From Euborellia annulipes (lineage: Eukaryota; Arthropoda; Insecta; Dermaptera; Anisolabididae), in contig JAKCPI010016482.1 of the NCBI GenBank assembly GCA_023213315.1, positions 16,466 to 80,465 of the forward strand: DNA of 64,000 nucleotides. The letters run 5' to 3'. The notes beneath the pieces are model-generated. The model was given only the letters and a program-made list of their open reading frames with translations, ran no database searches and was not told the DNA's origin. The translations under genes and the position numbers were made by a program. The first letter of the stretch is position 1, and each line of letters opens with the position of its first letter. Shown here in pieces: positions 21,691 to 33,050 of this stretch.

Positions 21691-22085
21691 GAAGCAAGCT
21701 GCGATTTTTCTCGCCACCAACTCTACACCTGACGAGATAGCAGCAGCAGGAGAGCGAGTCATAATTTCACTAGACGCAGGCAACCCCAACCTTGACGAGC
21801 TGCAGTACCAATTATTCGCCAGGACTGCGACCAAAACCAGCGTCAATCTAGCCAGGTTACTTCCTGCCCGAGACTGCTCGATTTCACTCCTTGCGGACAC
21901 AACATTAGGTAAAAATTTGTCCTTGCATCAGTTACATATTATTCATCATTTTTTATTCTCATGTACATTCTTCTTACAGGTACAGGTCATCACCATCCCT
22001 TAATGGGGATATGCCATCCCAATACGTTGATCCAGATAGGGACGAACCTCAACCGGGACCTTCCAAGAATGCTAAATTAATTTAA
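21689..22085 (+). pseudogene. decayed C-terminal gene fragment with a 71-bp intron
   Basis: From ATG at 21689 the frame reads IFLATNSTPDEIAAAGERVI, then NLDELQYQLF and NLARLLP. It must then shift frame to read ETARFHSLRTQH, which meets TAG at 21906-21908, where CAG would give Q. A GTAAAA donor (21909) and TTCTTACAG acceptor (to 21979) bound a 71-bp intron. Exon 2 in another frame reads DPDRDEPQPGPSKNAKLI and stops at 22083-22085. From memory, the FL..S....I..AGE..L and HSLR blocks resemble a multicopy family of uncharacterised arthropod and cnidarian proteins that usually continue into a cysteine-rich region. That region is absent here. The frameshift and stop make it a pseudogene. Confidence 0.5.
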
Positions 22086-22116
22086 TTTTTTGATTTTGAT
22101 TACTCAATTTCTCACA

Positions 22117-22122
22117 AATAAA
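22117..22122 (+). promoter_or_regulatory. polyadenylation signal of the gene fragment
   Basis: AATAAA lies 32 bases after the stop codon of the decayed exon and is followed by a T/GT-rich stretch, as expected for a captured 3' gene end. Confidence 0.4.
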
Positions 22123-22692
22123 CTTAATAACTTTTGTTGTACTTATCTTTTTACTTCATTATTCGTAGTTAAGCTTAAACATCATCGTTCACACTTTTCA
22201 TTTTCTTTTTTAACATCCCATCATAAAAGTACAGGGCTTCGATAGTATAATCAGGGTAAAAATTCAATCAGAACGACAGAATTGCAAAAAATTGCGAAGT
22301 TTGAAAAAAATGATAAACTTTGATCTCGGAGACTATTGAGTCTACAGAGACAGTTCTAGTATCTTATTGTAGCAAATTTAGTCTACTTTAAAAACGTCCT
22401 AACAAAGTTTTTTCAAAAACTAGTCTTTTAGGGTTATAATCGTCAAAGTTTAAAAAAAAAAGGTTTTTTCGATTTTTGACAAAGTTGCGTTCGGCGCTCG
22501 AGGTCACAAACTTGGGTTATTCATTAGGCCAACATCATAAACAAGTCTGCAAAAAATCAGAACTACCGAATTTGACGCAAGCTGTGCTGTATAAAGTTAC
22601 TGGACTATATAGGCTATACTGTATATTAATATTATAGTTAATACTATGATTAACCCAAAATGATCCCGGGCCTGCCGATCTTCTAGTTTTGA

Positions 22693-22811
22693 GGTCTGTT
22701 CAATCAGCCAACCGATGCGCCGGCCCATGCGTAATGAAGAAGAGCACATGCCCAGGAATGAAAAACAACATTTTTTCTTAATGCGCCCTAGGACGTCTGA
22801 TCGAACAAACC
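22693..22811. mobile_element. GGTCTGTTC MITE, 5-bp duplication TTTGA
   Basis: Ends GGTCTGTTCAATCAG and TGATCGAACAAACC are inverted. TTTGA flanks both sides (22688-22692, 22812-22816). The interior has GATGCGCCGGCCCATGCG and AATGCGCCCTAGGACGT, the same plan as the copy at 55381-55526. The insertion lies 6 bp past the 3' end of the large Helitron. Confidence 0.7.
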
Positions 22812-22819
22812 TTTGATTA

Positions 22820-24480
22820 ACTTGGACCTCTCGAGGCCCAATTTAATGAAATTTAAAATCAGAGTAGAATGATGAACTCAAATTGTTTTCGAGCCCGCTT
22901 ATTTTGGGAATTTAATTAACTTTGGCTTCACTCCTCAAAATACAAATTTTGTTTTGCTTGTAAGTAGAATATAAAAAACTATGATCGAGAAGGAGGAATA
23001 AAATGAAATAGGCTAGATTTAAATACAAAAAAGCTTCAGTGACTAGATACATTATTTGCGTACTGTAGATTACATCAGTACCCAAAGAGTAAAATTTGTA
23101 ATAAAAAAATCAACATTTTTATTACATTTTCCCTAGAGGATCCACCCGTTAGGAGCCAAAATTTCCTGCTACGGAGGCGCCAACAACGCCAGGAATGGCC
23201 CTGATTACATTATGAAAAATCCATAAAGAGCTGTTCTATCTACTTATATATCTGCAAGGTATAGCATTCAACATTTTTCATCTTTACACAGTGATTTAAA
23301 CTCCAATGACATTTTTTATCTAATAAAAAGGAAAACGAGGCAGAGAGAAAGAGTAGTAACAAAAAAGAACGATTGCCTGATTGAAATATTAGCTAGGGAT
23401 TGATAGATTGATATATCGCTTAAGCTCAGATGCAATATTGCAATATCCACATAGGAGACACATTCATCTTTTCGAGTAGGTAACCTGGGAATCAATAACA
23501 GAGCTGTAAATATTAAATATTAATGCATGGGTGTATTATCTAATGGTGTTGGTGGAGGGGTGGGCCTCAGTTCACTTCATGTATGCATCAGTAAATCAGA
23601 TGGCGTCTTGCCCTGTGCTAATCCGGCCATTCTAAAGGGCTTAAGTTCCCATTCGGAGGAACATTAAGGGACTCACTAGACTGGATTAGCTACCAGCTAC
23701 ACTTAATAGATGAGCTCTCCTACTTACACTCTCCAATTTTTGTCAATAAAACCCTATTTCGGTTACAACTATATACGAGTACGTATATCCTATATTAATA
23801 TTATTTATAAATACAAATAGGCCAGAGGATCTGCCATGAAGAAAGAACAACAGCCAAAAAGCTTGTTATAAATTAGCAATACCAAGCAGATATCAACATT
23901 TGGTTTGGTGGTGCAAAGGAAGAAGGCTGCTGAACGTCCGCCAGAGTTAGATTTATTTTTCTTTAATATATATGTAAAATCTGAAGTCAAAATGGCCCCA
24001 GGAGTCGAATTATTTAAAATGAAAAAAAAAGCGAATTCTTTATTATTTATTAACGAGTAGGATTTTGCCTATCCCTGCTTCTAAGACATCTTAAATTTTT
24101 GTCTTTTGTCCTGGCCTTATCCCGAGTCGGCAAATTAATTTTAAAGAGACGCCAACGAGGAAAGAAACAAGTCCAGATTAGGAAAATCTAAATCACCAAA
24201 TGATAAATGTCTAGACCTATATTATAAGAACCAAGTTTGAATTTTTTTTCATTAAATATTTTATATTTTTTTAAACGGCCATATTTCTTTTTTAAACTAA
24301 TTTATAGCTTTAACACAACTTGAAGTTATACAGTGACAGGTTTTTTAATGTGAAAATTTTAATGTTGAAATAAAAATGCTTAACTTCTACTACACTTTAT
24401 ACATATTGATATTATATTGAAAAAAAAGTGAATAAATTTTATTCTTTTTTTTTCTTTTAATCTCTTTTAATGAGCTGATA
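22820..24480. other. low-copy stretch with scattered relics
   Basis: 22850-22950 is a very diverged unit of the 119-bp satellite (TCGAGCCCGC, AATTTAATTAACTTTGG). 23110-23210 holds a GC-rich block (GGAGGCGCCAACAACGCCAG) of MITE type. 23815-24010 is a dispersed repeat homologous to 55550-55730. No gene recognised. Confidence 0.4.
23815..24010 (+). repeat. dispersed repeat sharing the tSINE-2 tail
   Basis: Blocks AACAACAGCCAAAAAG, TTGGTTTGGTGGTGCAA, GAACGTCCGCCAGAG and AAGTCAAAATGGCCCCAGGA are collinear with 55550-55730. The last block is the SINE-2 type tail. The head is not tRNA-like by eye. Confidence 0.5.
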
Positions 24481-24549
24481 TATTCAGAGGCGGATGTACA
24501 AATGTGCCTCCTAGAGGCTAAATCAAAACGCCTCCTAAAAATAGGTAAT

Positions 24550-26150
24550 AAAATAATTATATTAAAAATTAGTAGTTTTCTTCTTGTTCACTTCAAGATG
24601 GTAATTTAAAATATAAATAAAACAAATTTTCTTAAATAAATTATGATTTTATATTTCACAGAATTTTTTTGAACATCTGGCTGACAAGTCTGCGCAAGTT
24701 ATACTTGTTTCGACATATTGAGCTGCCGTCTTCAGAGCCAATTTAACTATTCACTAATTATCTTAAAATAGATAATTTTAAAATCAATCCCAAAATATAT
24801 TATACATTTACCGCATCAAAATTTCGGTTGATACATTTTCTTTAGTATGCATTTTGGCCCAGAGTGTAATTGAATCAGCACAAGAGTGAATGCTTAGTTC
24901 ATCACTTTTCTACACATTAAACTCCTCAAAGGGAAAGAGAGGGGTTGGCGTCTACATTAGATTACATATATTGTTCCTCTTGAGCTTAAGAAGTACCCTC
25001 TACTTCAGAATAGGGAGAGGGTGACCAAGGAGTCATGACGTCAGCACCCCTAGCTTATATTAGCTCTCGGATTGCCTGGTGACGTCACTCTCTGAGGACA
25101 ATCAAGCCATGAATAATAAGATAGCTATCTATTGGCCAATTAGTAGTCGACCCCCTATTGACTAAGTAGGAATTCCTGGCAATTTGCCTTTCGAATAAGC
25201 ATACAAGGCAAATCTGATTATTAGAAATTCAAATAAATAGAGAACAATCCACCAATACCATATATTAAGCTATAATAAATCAAAATCTGATCATTACTGA
25301 CTTATGGTCAAAGATTTTTCAAATTCACTGATGAATTGGATGATGTTTAATGAGAAAGGAGAGTTGTTTTGGATTCTAATGCGTATAGAGTCTGATATGT
25401 TGTTGTCACTTACTGAAGTAGGTCCTACTACAAACCCCATGAGCGCAAATTAAAGTTAAATATCAATTGACTCTGAGTCAGAATTTCAATCAAAGTCATG
25501 CCTTAATTGAATTTGATCATGTTAACAAAATGTGGGTTGTTTTGGATTTAATGAGTGTTTTAATTATTTTATCGGTACATGTACTTTAAGATTTTAAAAT
25601 AGTTATCACTTTCCCTGATTTATCTTATTTGTTTTATAGGAGTTACCAAATTTTAAAGATAATCGTATTCCAAAACTACATCAATAATACGTTTGATTGT
25701 TTGTGAGTTTTTATTGTTAGTAGGATTACACATCATGATTGATTGTGTGTTTATATTTTCCCCTATACACTCATTCATTCCAAAACAACCCACATTTTCT
25801 TAACATGATCAAATTCAGTTAAGACATAACTTTGAAATTCTGACAATTATTTTTTTGGTGGGCGGTAGTGATTTTGTCCGATATTGAAGATATTTTCTAT
25901 TATTTTAAATATAATTGGTGGCTGCGCTCGCCTTCGGAGAACAAGTCCATCAAGTTTATTCTTGATCACTGTTTGGAAATTTTAAATTTCCCTCTTTGAC
26001 TCTGCTTCCTCTCACTCTTACCAATCAGCGAGATAGGGAGTGGTAAACAGGAACACAAAACGGAAGTCAGTGGCTGGCATCAAGTCTCTTTATTGTAGTA
26101 CTGTTCTTTTTACATAGTATATTAATAAACGAAGATTGAAATTAATAAGT
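24550..26150. other. low-copy stretch, possible regulatory region
   Basis: Contains two TGACGTCA octamers (separate entry), a minus-strand CTGAAGA-like module near 24700-24730 and, at 25915-26115, a repeat homologous to the body of 38160-38365. No exon recognised. Confidence 0.4.
25036..25087. promoter_or_regulatory. pair of perfect CRE octamers
   Basis: TGACGTCA occurs at 25036-25043 and 25080-25087 in low-copy DNA. This palindrome is the classical CREB/ATF site. Two exact copies 44 bases apart are unlikely by chance in DNA this AT-rich, but no gene is seen beside them. A third lies at 45859-45866. Confidence 0.3.
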
Positions 26151-26165
26151 TGGTTCGGTTTTATA

Positions 26166-26290
26166 CCGCCGACCCCGCACCGGGGGTATAATAAAGGTGA
26201 AGAAAGAAAAAGAAATCTCCTCGCTGATTCTTTTTTTAAGGTCTTTTTCGGCATCTGAGGCCATTTAGGTCCCGTGGCTATTCTTATATC
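26166..26290. repeat. GCCGACCCCGCAC motif repeat and tSINE-2 tail
   Basis: GCCGACCCCGCACCGGGGGT followed by AAAGGTGAAGAAAG recurs at 52628-52668 and in reverse at 48316-48350. It abuts a minus-strand tSINE-2 tail (AAGGTCTTTTTCGGCATCTG). Confidence 0.5.
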
Positions 26291-27955
26291 TACAATATAT
26301 AAATATTTATATTTATTTATTCTTGATATTAGAATTAGCCTTCATTCAAAACATATATCAATAAATGTTATATAATTCATGTAGATATAATTAGATAAAC
26401 GTTTTACATTATAAAATAAAAAGAGATTAAATGGCAAGCGGCGACAAAGTATTTTATTCCATTATTTTGCTTTATATTTAATCTTGTTCACCTGTGAAAA
26501 ATTAACACAATTAGTTTAGGCTTTATGGATCTCTTCCTTAATATTAAATTAAAACTTATTTCTTTCATTTTATTTTCGTTTGAAAAGTTAAAGACCTTTT
26601 TGGCTTTTTCCTTAAATCAATTATTTCGTAAAAAAAAAAATCTTTAACAAAGTATTTATGAGAAAAAAATTGGGAACAAATAATTTTTAAAGTTGATACG
26701 GCTTTGACTTTTCTTTCCTATTTTCTTTTTTTTTTCTTTCCATTTTTGTTCATTGTTCCGATTGCTTGCCTTGTCGATTTATATTTTAAAATCCGGACGC
26801 TGACTCGTCAAATATTAAAAAGAATGCTTCCTTAAGATGGCGACAAGAGTGCTTCGCTACATGGGTGTTAATGAGCGCTCTAAAGTACTTAAGAGAGGGA
26901 ACAACAAACTCAAAGAGACGCTCTTTGATTTTTGCTTGACTTATCTTTATGACATTCACTCCCGAAAATTTTATTTAAAACATAAAAAAAAAAAAACAAA
27001 TAAGGCTCATGTTTTTTTTAAATTTATATTCTTGCATGAAATATCTAAAAGATCATTGAACTTTTTGTATTATACAAACCCCATTTTATAAAAATAACTT
27101 TCAGATTATATCATATATAAATAATAAAACTTTTAATTTTAGTAATTTTCATATTTATTAAAAAAAATATATATACGTAGGCTATATAAATATAACTTAA
27201 ATACTGTTTATAAGTTTTTTATTTATGATTTTCAGTGTGAAAAAGCACTTTCAAATATTTTTTTAAAGATAAAGGAAATGGAAACTAGCCCCTTCAATTA
27301 TTCAGTTAGGCATCCCAACCTACTTGTGTGTATGTCCAATGGGCTAATAAGGCTTTTTAAAATCTGGGTGTATTTTTTGTTGTATAAAATTAAGTTTACA
27401 ATTTTGAATTTTATGAGTCCACAACAATAAATATATGGGACGAATATAAGGAGTTTGTCCCTTGCCCTCAGAGAGTTAATATAGAATTGAAGGAAGTTAA
27501 TATTATTACAGTTGAAATATTAACCCTACCCCACTCAAAAATACATAGGGCCTACTGGAGATATCGGTTCAACTCTAGGGGTCTTGGACCAACAAATAAA
27601 CACAGTTAATCTAAACAAACACACAGACATGAATTGTTAAATATTTAAGGACTTTTGAGAACTATTTTTATAAGAAAAAATATTCTCTAAGATCATTATT
27701 ATTTTTTTTTTAGTATATTTTTGGTATCTTAGGTTATATAGTTTTTAAACAATATACAATAAATATATTTCAATATAAATTAATCCAATTCACACCAAAA
27801 TTATTTATTTATTTTTTTTTTAAATGAAATTAACGAAAATTTTTAATAAAAACTTAAAATAGTAGTAGTTTAAAAAGTAAGTAAGTGTAACGAAAAGCAA
27901 CCAAAGAATAAAAAGTTTATTTCATCCTTAATCAAGGAAGAGATCGACTAACATT
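26291..27955. other. AT-rich low-copy stretch, no gene recognised
   Basis: An 84-codon frame from an ATG at 26837 begins MATRVLRYMGVNERS but becomes lysine- and phenylalanine-rich low complexity and resembles nothing I know. The rest is AT-rich. Confidence 0.4.
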
Positions 27956-27958
27956 TTT

Positions 27959-28400
27959 TACTTTCTCTTACCCTATATATGAAATATATAGAAAGAGAAA
28001 GTATTGCGATCATGTCGAAAATTCGATGTCGAGATTTTGATGGATATACACGTTTCAGGTTCAAAAAAGTGGGTCCCGCAAGTCCGTAATGATTTTTAAC
28101 ATGAAGGAATTGAGCTAGCTGATTGAAATTTTATATTTAAGTTAGGTACCCACCCGGACACTCAAAATAAGCTTTTGAACAAAATCGGCCAAAAAGTACT
28201 AGTTCTTTATTGACGTCCTTTTTTAGTTTTTTCGATTTTCTCAAAATCAATTATTTTTTAAAATGTATATTCTCATTTTGCCCTAAGTGTTTTGAAGTAC
28301 ACTTTACTTTGTGTATAAAATATACAAATATCAGATTAAAATTATGAAAAATAATCATAGTTTATTTCAAGCAGCCAACATTTAAAATGAAAGTTTAGAA
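27959..28400 (-). repeat. DH repeat, truncated at the 5' hairpin
   Basis: Begins with the complete 3' hairpin (TACTTTCTCTTACCCTATAT / GAGAAAGTA, 27959-28004), then CGATGTCGAGATTTTGATGG and the TTTTCTCAAAAT body. The 5' hairpin is missing. Confidence 0.6.
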
Positions 28401-28445
28401 TTAAACTACTAAATATTAATATATTATAATGACTTTTTGCCAGCT

Positions 28446-28475
28446 CTGAAGATGGTTCAAACACGCAACCGAAAC
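28446..28475 (+). ncRNA. hammerhead-like core
   Basis: CTGAAGA-T-GGTT-CAAACACGC-AACC-GAAAC has the CUGANGA and GAAA boxes of a hammerhead ribozyme around a 4-bp stem. The bulged T and the lack of an obvious closing stem I or III make activity doubtful. Confidence 0.3.
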
Positions 28476-28614
28476 ATCAGCCGTGAGGATTAAATAAATA
28501 AAGAAAAAACTTAGCTGCATCTCTCATTTTCTACCCATTTATTAATATATCTGGTTAATGTTTCGGTTCTAGGCTTTTATTTCTATTCTAGTATAAATAA
28601 TTTAATAGCATCTT

Positions 28615-28776
28615 GGGCCATAGCACAATGGTAGAATATCAAGGCTAGGAGGCAAGGGTTCACATCTCTTCTCATGCGACAAAAATTTATTTCAGTTTAA
28701 TTGGCTACCAATAAATTGAACTAAATAGAGGCGGGGTCTAAATGGCCCCCGAAAAAGGCCTAAAATAAATAAAAAA
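28615..28776 (+). mobile_element. tSINE-2 copy with 8-bp duplication
   Basis: Head GGGCCATAGCACAATGGTAG (A box) and GGCAAGGGTTCACATC (B box), body TTAATTGGCTACCAATAAAT, tail CTAAATGGCCCCCGAAAAAG followed by AATAAATAAAAAAA. The flanks AGCATCTT (28607-28614) and AGCATATT (28777-28784) differ at one base. Complete at about 160 bp. Confidence 0.75.
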
Positions 28777-28784
28777 AGCATATT

Positions 28785-29615
28785 TATTCCTCAGTTCAAC
28801 CAAAAACACCGTAATACTGTTATCATATGTTTCTGCCATTTTATAAATGCGGTTGATTTTCGAAATGTTAGCAAATCAATAAACTTTTTATTTATACTCC
28901 TTAGCTGTCTATCCTCTTTTATTTAAGTGCTATTTTATTGTGTACAAAGAACGTTTAAAAGTGATGGTCACATCTGCTGGTTTATGTAAATATTTTTTTA
29001 TATAAACTGTAATAAAGCCACATGATGGTCATATTATATTCCATTTTCCATGCAAACAAACATATAAATATATATTTGAGAATTCACTTTCTCGTTATAT
29101 TAAATCTTTAATAGCATTTTCAGAGAGATATCAATTTTTCTCAGGGATGTTTTTTTTTTCTTTTTTGCTGCTACTCAAATCCGAAATTTTAATATAATTT
29201 CCACTTTAATATCGCTGATGCGTAAAAATGACAAGACTTGAGATGCAGCTGCGCTTAGACAATTAGAATTCTGTCTATGTCAGCCGAATATAAACAATCT
29301 AAATTATATTCAATATATATATAGGGATCGTTGACTTTTAAATAAACTCAATAAAAAATATATACATACATACGAAGCCTATTTCTCTTAAACTTTCCTA
29401 TAACACTCAGAAAAAAATTTTTTTTTTTTTTTTTCGAATGGGTGCATAAGGTCCAAAGACCTATAATGACCAGTGGTCACATGCAGCCAGGAAGAAAATA
29501 AAAACAAAAAGAGAAGCATAAAAGTGGAACTCAACTGCGGGAACTGAGAAGATGCCTGCTGAGATTAGGCATGAAAGTCTGAAGATTGTAGGTTTTGGAA
29601 GATATATTATTTAAG
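28785..29615. other. AT-rich low-copy stretch, nothing recognised
   Basis: Only A/T runs and no shared blocks. Confidence 0.4.
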
Positions 29616-29620
29616 ATTTA

Positions 29621-30326
29621 AAAATCTAGTGTGTTAAAGCACATCAGATTTTTTTTGTGTCGAAAATCAAAATTCAAAGTCAAAATTTTAATCTCATATT
29701 TGGATATTGATATACACAATAGAGAATCCTAAATAAATACAAAATCTCATAAGAATTGGAAAATTTTTTTTAAAATGTGTAAAAAGTTCTAAAGGGGACC
29801 CCCTTTTGATTCGAAATTAACATTCAAATCTCAATAGGGATTTAACATTGGCTCTATGTATAGAAGAGCCAGAAAATGTATTTGACAAATCTGAAATACT
29901 ACATCAGTAAAGTGTATTTAAAACAATTTTCACGAAATATTTTATTGATATACTTTTTAAAGAGCATCTAAAAAATAGTTGATTTATGAATTTTTAACCA
30001 AAATCGGTAGAGCAAATTTTGAGAAAATTGAAAAAAAAAAAAAAAAAAAAAAAACTGAAAAAGTACTTAAGTAAAGTAGTAGTAATCTTTGGATGAATTT
30101 TAAACTGCTCGGGAGAGTATCTAAATAAAATATAAAATTTCAACTTCGTAGCCTACTCTAATTCATTCAAATTGAATACAGACAGACCAATTTGCGGGAC
30201 CCACTTTTTTGGACTCAGTGACCTCAAAACATGTATTTCCATCAAAATCTAGACATAGTATTTTTAGCATGATAGCAATACTTTCTAACTACCTATCAAT
30301 ATTACATATATAGGTAGGAGAAAGTA
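29621..30326 (+). repeat. DH repeat, long variant
   Basis: The hairpin is reduced to its outer arms (TCTAGTGTG...CACATCAGA). The GGGGACCCCCTTTTGATTCG block, a GAGAAAATTG block with a 26-base A run, and the 3' hairpin ending GGTAGGAGAAAGTA are all present. Confidence 0.65.
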
Positions 30327-30329
30327 AAA

Positions 30330-31580
30330 ATAGAATAATTATTAAATACGTATAGACTATATAGTATATATCATACACTCATTTTACAAATGAAATAAGA
30401 GGCTGAGTGAATGTAGAATACTCTTATAGGAAAAAAATATGGGGCTTATTGGATCAGGTCAGGCTTCCAGACCTCCGGACGAATAAGAGCCCTTTGTCTT
30501 TTCTTATATGGGTAGTGAAAGAAGCAGTAGGAGCTAAAATAAAGCCTCTATTTCTTAACAATTTAACAAAACGTTTTAGATTGTTGATTATTGTCCCATC
30601 TCTTTTAGTATTTTTTATGGTTCCATGAGAACACAATACATGTATATAAATAGTATCATGTGTAAATTGGAAACAAAGTCCTTTCTCGCTTAGTTTTTGA
30701 GAGTGGCTTCTCACAAAATAAGCGAGGAAGTGGAATAAAATTGGCCCGATACGTCTCGATAGATTATTAAGAAATCGGAGGCTTTTAATTTTGGCTGCTC
30801 CTGCTTTTTCATATTTCCTCATTTTTTTTTCAATATGTTTAGCAAAAGAGAAAGATAAATATCTTCTAATATGTGTATTTTATACTGAATATTAAAAGAT
30901 GGGGAAGACTTCAAAGTCGTAGTGGAAATAAGACTAAATGAAAAGGGAGAGAAAATTCGCGAGGGAAAAAAGAAATTAAATTCACCAAGTGCCAATAGAT
31001 GACATATTTATTTCCAGACAATAATAATAAAAATGTTTCAAATTTAGAAAAAAATAAACAAATTGCAATGTAATATTAAAATGTAATTTGATATTTTCTT
31101 TTATATAAAGTCGTATGTGTGTGGATGAGACATTGCAATTTCATGAGTCGCTGATATATCCTTCCACGTCTAGGAGAGGAATGTAAGTGCCAACGAATCA
31201 AAAAAAAAAAAAAAAGAAATAAACATTCAGACATCCTTTTCTCACTTGTTACTTTCGTAAAAAGCTAAAAGAGAATATATCTCGACAAATAAATAATAAA
31301 ACATTTTCTATCAAGTTAGGGAAATTGAAATACGTATGTCATGACGCCCACTGAGGTGGATAGAAAAATATAATAATGGAGGAAAAAAAAAAAACAATTT
31401 TTTTTTATATCGAAATAATGAATTTTAGCTATTATAAAATATAAGCATGTCAAAAATGAGGAAGCCATCTTTGTTGCGTTGCATTAACACAATATATTCT
31501 TAGACTAACTTCTGAGAACTGTTAAGATTTTTAAAATAATCTTAAAATTTTCACATAAAGTTTTGAAAACAACTTAATTC
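30330..31580. other. low-copy stretch with a small inverted repeat
   Basis: 30525-30570 and 30763-30806 are inverted copies (GGAGCTAAAATAAAGCCTC against GAGGCTTTTAATTTTGGC). A 122-codon minus-strand frame spans them, and its two repeated protein blocks follow from this symmetry. Probably a MITE relic, not a gene. Confidence 0.4.
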
Positions 31581-31912
31581 ACCATCCATTTTTACTTTCT
31601 CTCACTTACAGTATATATGATAATATATAGAGAGAAAATATCGATGTCAAGATTTTGGTGGAAATACACGTTTTGAGGACCTCTGAGTCCAAAAAAATGG
31701 GTATGAGGGGCGTAAACAACATTTAAATAAAATCGGCCCAAAAGTATTAATACTTTACTGATGTAGTTTTTCCTCAAAATCCGCTCTAACGATTTTGATT
31801 AAATCAAAAATCAATTATTTTTTAGATTTTCTTTAAAATGTATATTCTAATTTTTCCCTTGGAATCTTTTGAAGCACACTTTACTCTTGTACTTCATAAG
31901 AAAGATGGGAAC

Positions 31913-32195
31913 CCTCGGGGCGTGGTATAGTTAGTAGCATGCTGGCCTTCTATACCAAGGGTCGCGAGTTCGGACCCCAGACAGTGAGAGGATTTTATTT
32001 AAGCTATTTGGATGCCAAATGGCTTAAATAAATATATTTGGATACCAAATGGCTTAAATAAATATGCCTGGACCCCAAATGTTTATATATTAACTAAATA
32101 CGACTTTCGTTAAATGTGTTATATGGCCTGAATTGCCGAATGTGGGAGTGTGAGTGTAATGGGAAAAGTGTTTTTTGAAAAAAAAAAAAAAAAAA
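31913..32195 (+). mobile_element. tSINE-1 copy with duplicated body hairpin
   Basis: Boxes GCGTGGTATAGTTAGTAGCA and GCGAGTTCGGACCCC. The block TTTGGATACCAAATGGCTTA occurs twice in tandem. It ends in about 21 A. The flanks show no duplication, and about 8 target bases are missing instead. Confidence 0.75.
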
Positions 32196-32253
32196 AAAAT
32201 GCATAGGTACAAAATATAAATATTTTTCTGTTTATAAATTTTACTTCTTGAAA

Positions 32254-32508
32254 GGGAGCGTACACGTATTACGTAACGTAACTTTTGAAGATTTTGACCC
32301 CCCCCCTCCCCTCCTAGACGTTGCGTAACGCTCCTGTGGCCATTTTTATCTAAAAGTCACAATTTTGTTGCGCAAAGTACCGGAAAATCGCTAAAATACC
32401 AGTTACGTAACGCGTTGTTCAACCCCCCCCTCCCCCCCTTGTAACGCATGGTTACGTTTTACGAGACCCCCTCCCCCAAATTGCGTTACGTAATACTTGT
32501 ACGCTACC
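32254..32508. mobile_element. TACGTAACG MITE
   Basis: Left end GGGAGCGTACACGTATTACG, right end TAATACTTGTACGCTACC, inverted over about 25 bases. C runs and further TTACGTAACGCG copies lie inside. AAA flanks both ends. A solo relative (GTCTATTTATTACGTAACAC plus G run) is at 48178-48220. Confidence 0.65.
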
Positions 32509-33050
32509 AAAGTACTGACGAAAAAAAAACCTGGCGGAGCATAGAACACATCTTTCAATTACCAAAGGTAAGAGAAAGTTGCGTTCTATGCTTACTTTAG
32601 TTAATTGATAGTTGTGTGTTTTGCGATAAGTACCATCGGATTTTTAGTATTTACTAAACTATTTAACAAATGTTACTTTTAACTACAAAACATAAAAACA
32701 TGTATGAAATGTTTAATAATTGGTTTAGGTATAAAATCCTCAATTAATTTCTTTGTAAACATTTTCTTTTAGGGTCTCTTTTATGATTACGTTAAAATTC
32801 AATTAAGTAGGCATCTAAATGAAATTAATGGAAACGAAAAGATAATTCGTTTGGCGAGAGAAAGTGGGAGTATTTTTAAATCCCACTTCAAATTCAATCG
32901 AATAAAATGACTTTTCATTCATTTAATTAAAGATTTAGTATTCGCCATCTCTCTACAACTCAACTCTCTCTTAATTAGTTCTACTTTGAATTCTTTTTTT
33001 TTTTTTTGTTTATTCAATCAAGTTCTTAACCCATAAAATCTAAAATAATA

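Larger units (their letters stand above)
17484..22686 (+). mobile_element. candidate 5.2-kb Helitron with internal palindrome and gene fragment
   Basis: Starts TCTATATATAATAATAGCGG after an A and ends CCTGCCGATCTTCTAG before a T, the A|TC...CTAG|T form expected of Helitrons. The first 20 bases are nearly those of the short, complete element at 42742-42926, and the CCGTCTGTC-type block follows in both. Inside are a 4.1-kb palindrome (17575-21690) and a decayed gene fragment with an intron and a polyadenylation signal (21689-22122), consistent with the gene capture known for Helitrons. No Rep-helicase frame is present, so it would be non-autonomous. The right flank does not obviously continue the DH target, which is the main weakness. 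A MITE sits 6 bp beyond the 3' end. Confidence 0.5.
31590..32650 (-). repeat. DH repeat carrying a SINE and a MITE
   Basis: The 3' hairpin at 31593-31630 and body to 31912, then tSINE-1, then a short DH piece (GGTACAAAATATAAATATTTT), a MITE at 32254-32508, and finally the degraded 5' hairpin (TCAATTACCAAAGGTAAGAG near 32560). Three insertion layers can be ordered. Confidence 0.6.

Noticed and set aside
30454..30822. 122-codon minus-strand frame with an internally repeated block
   Set aside because: The repetition comes from a DNA inverted repeat at 30525-30570 and 30763-30806.
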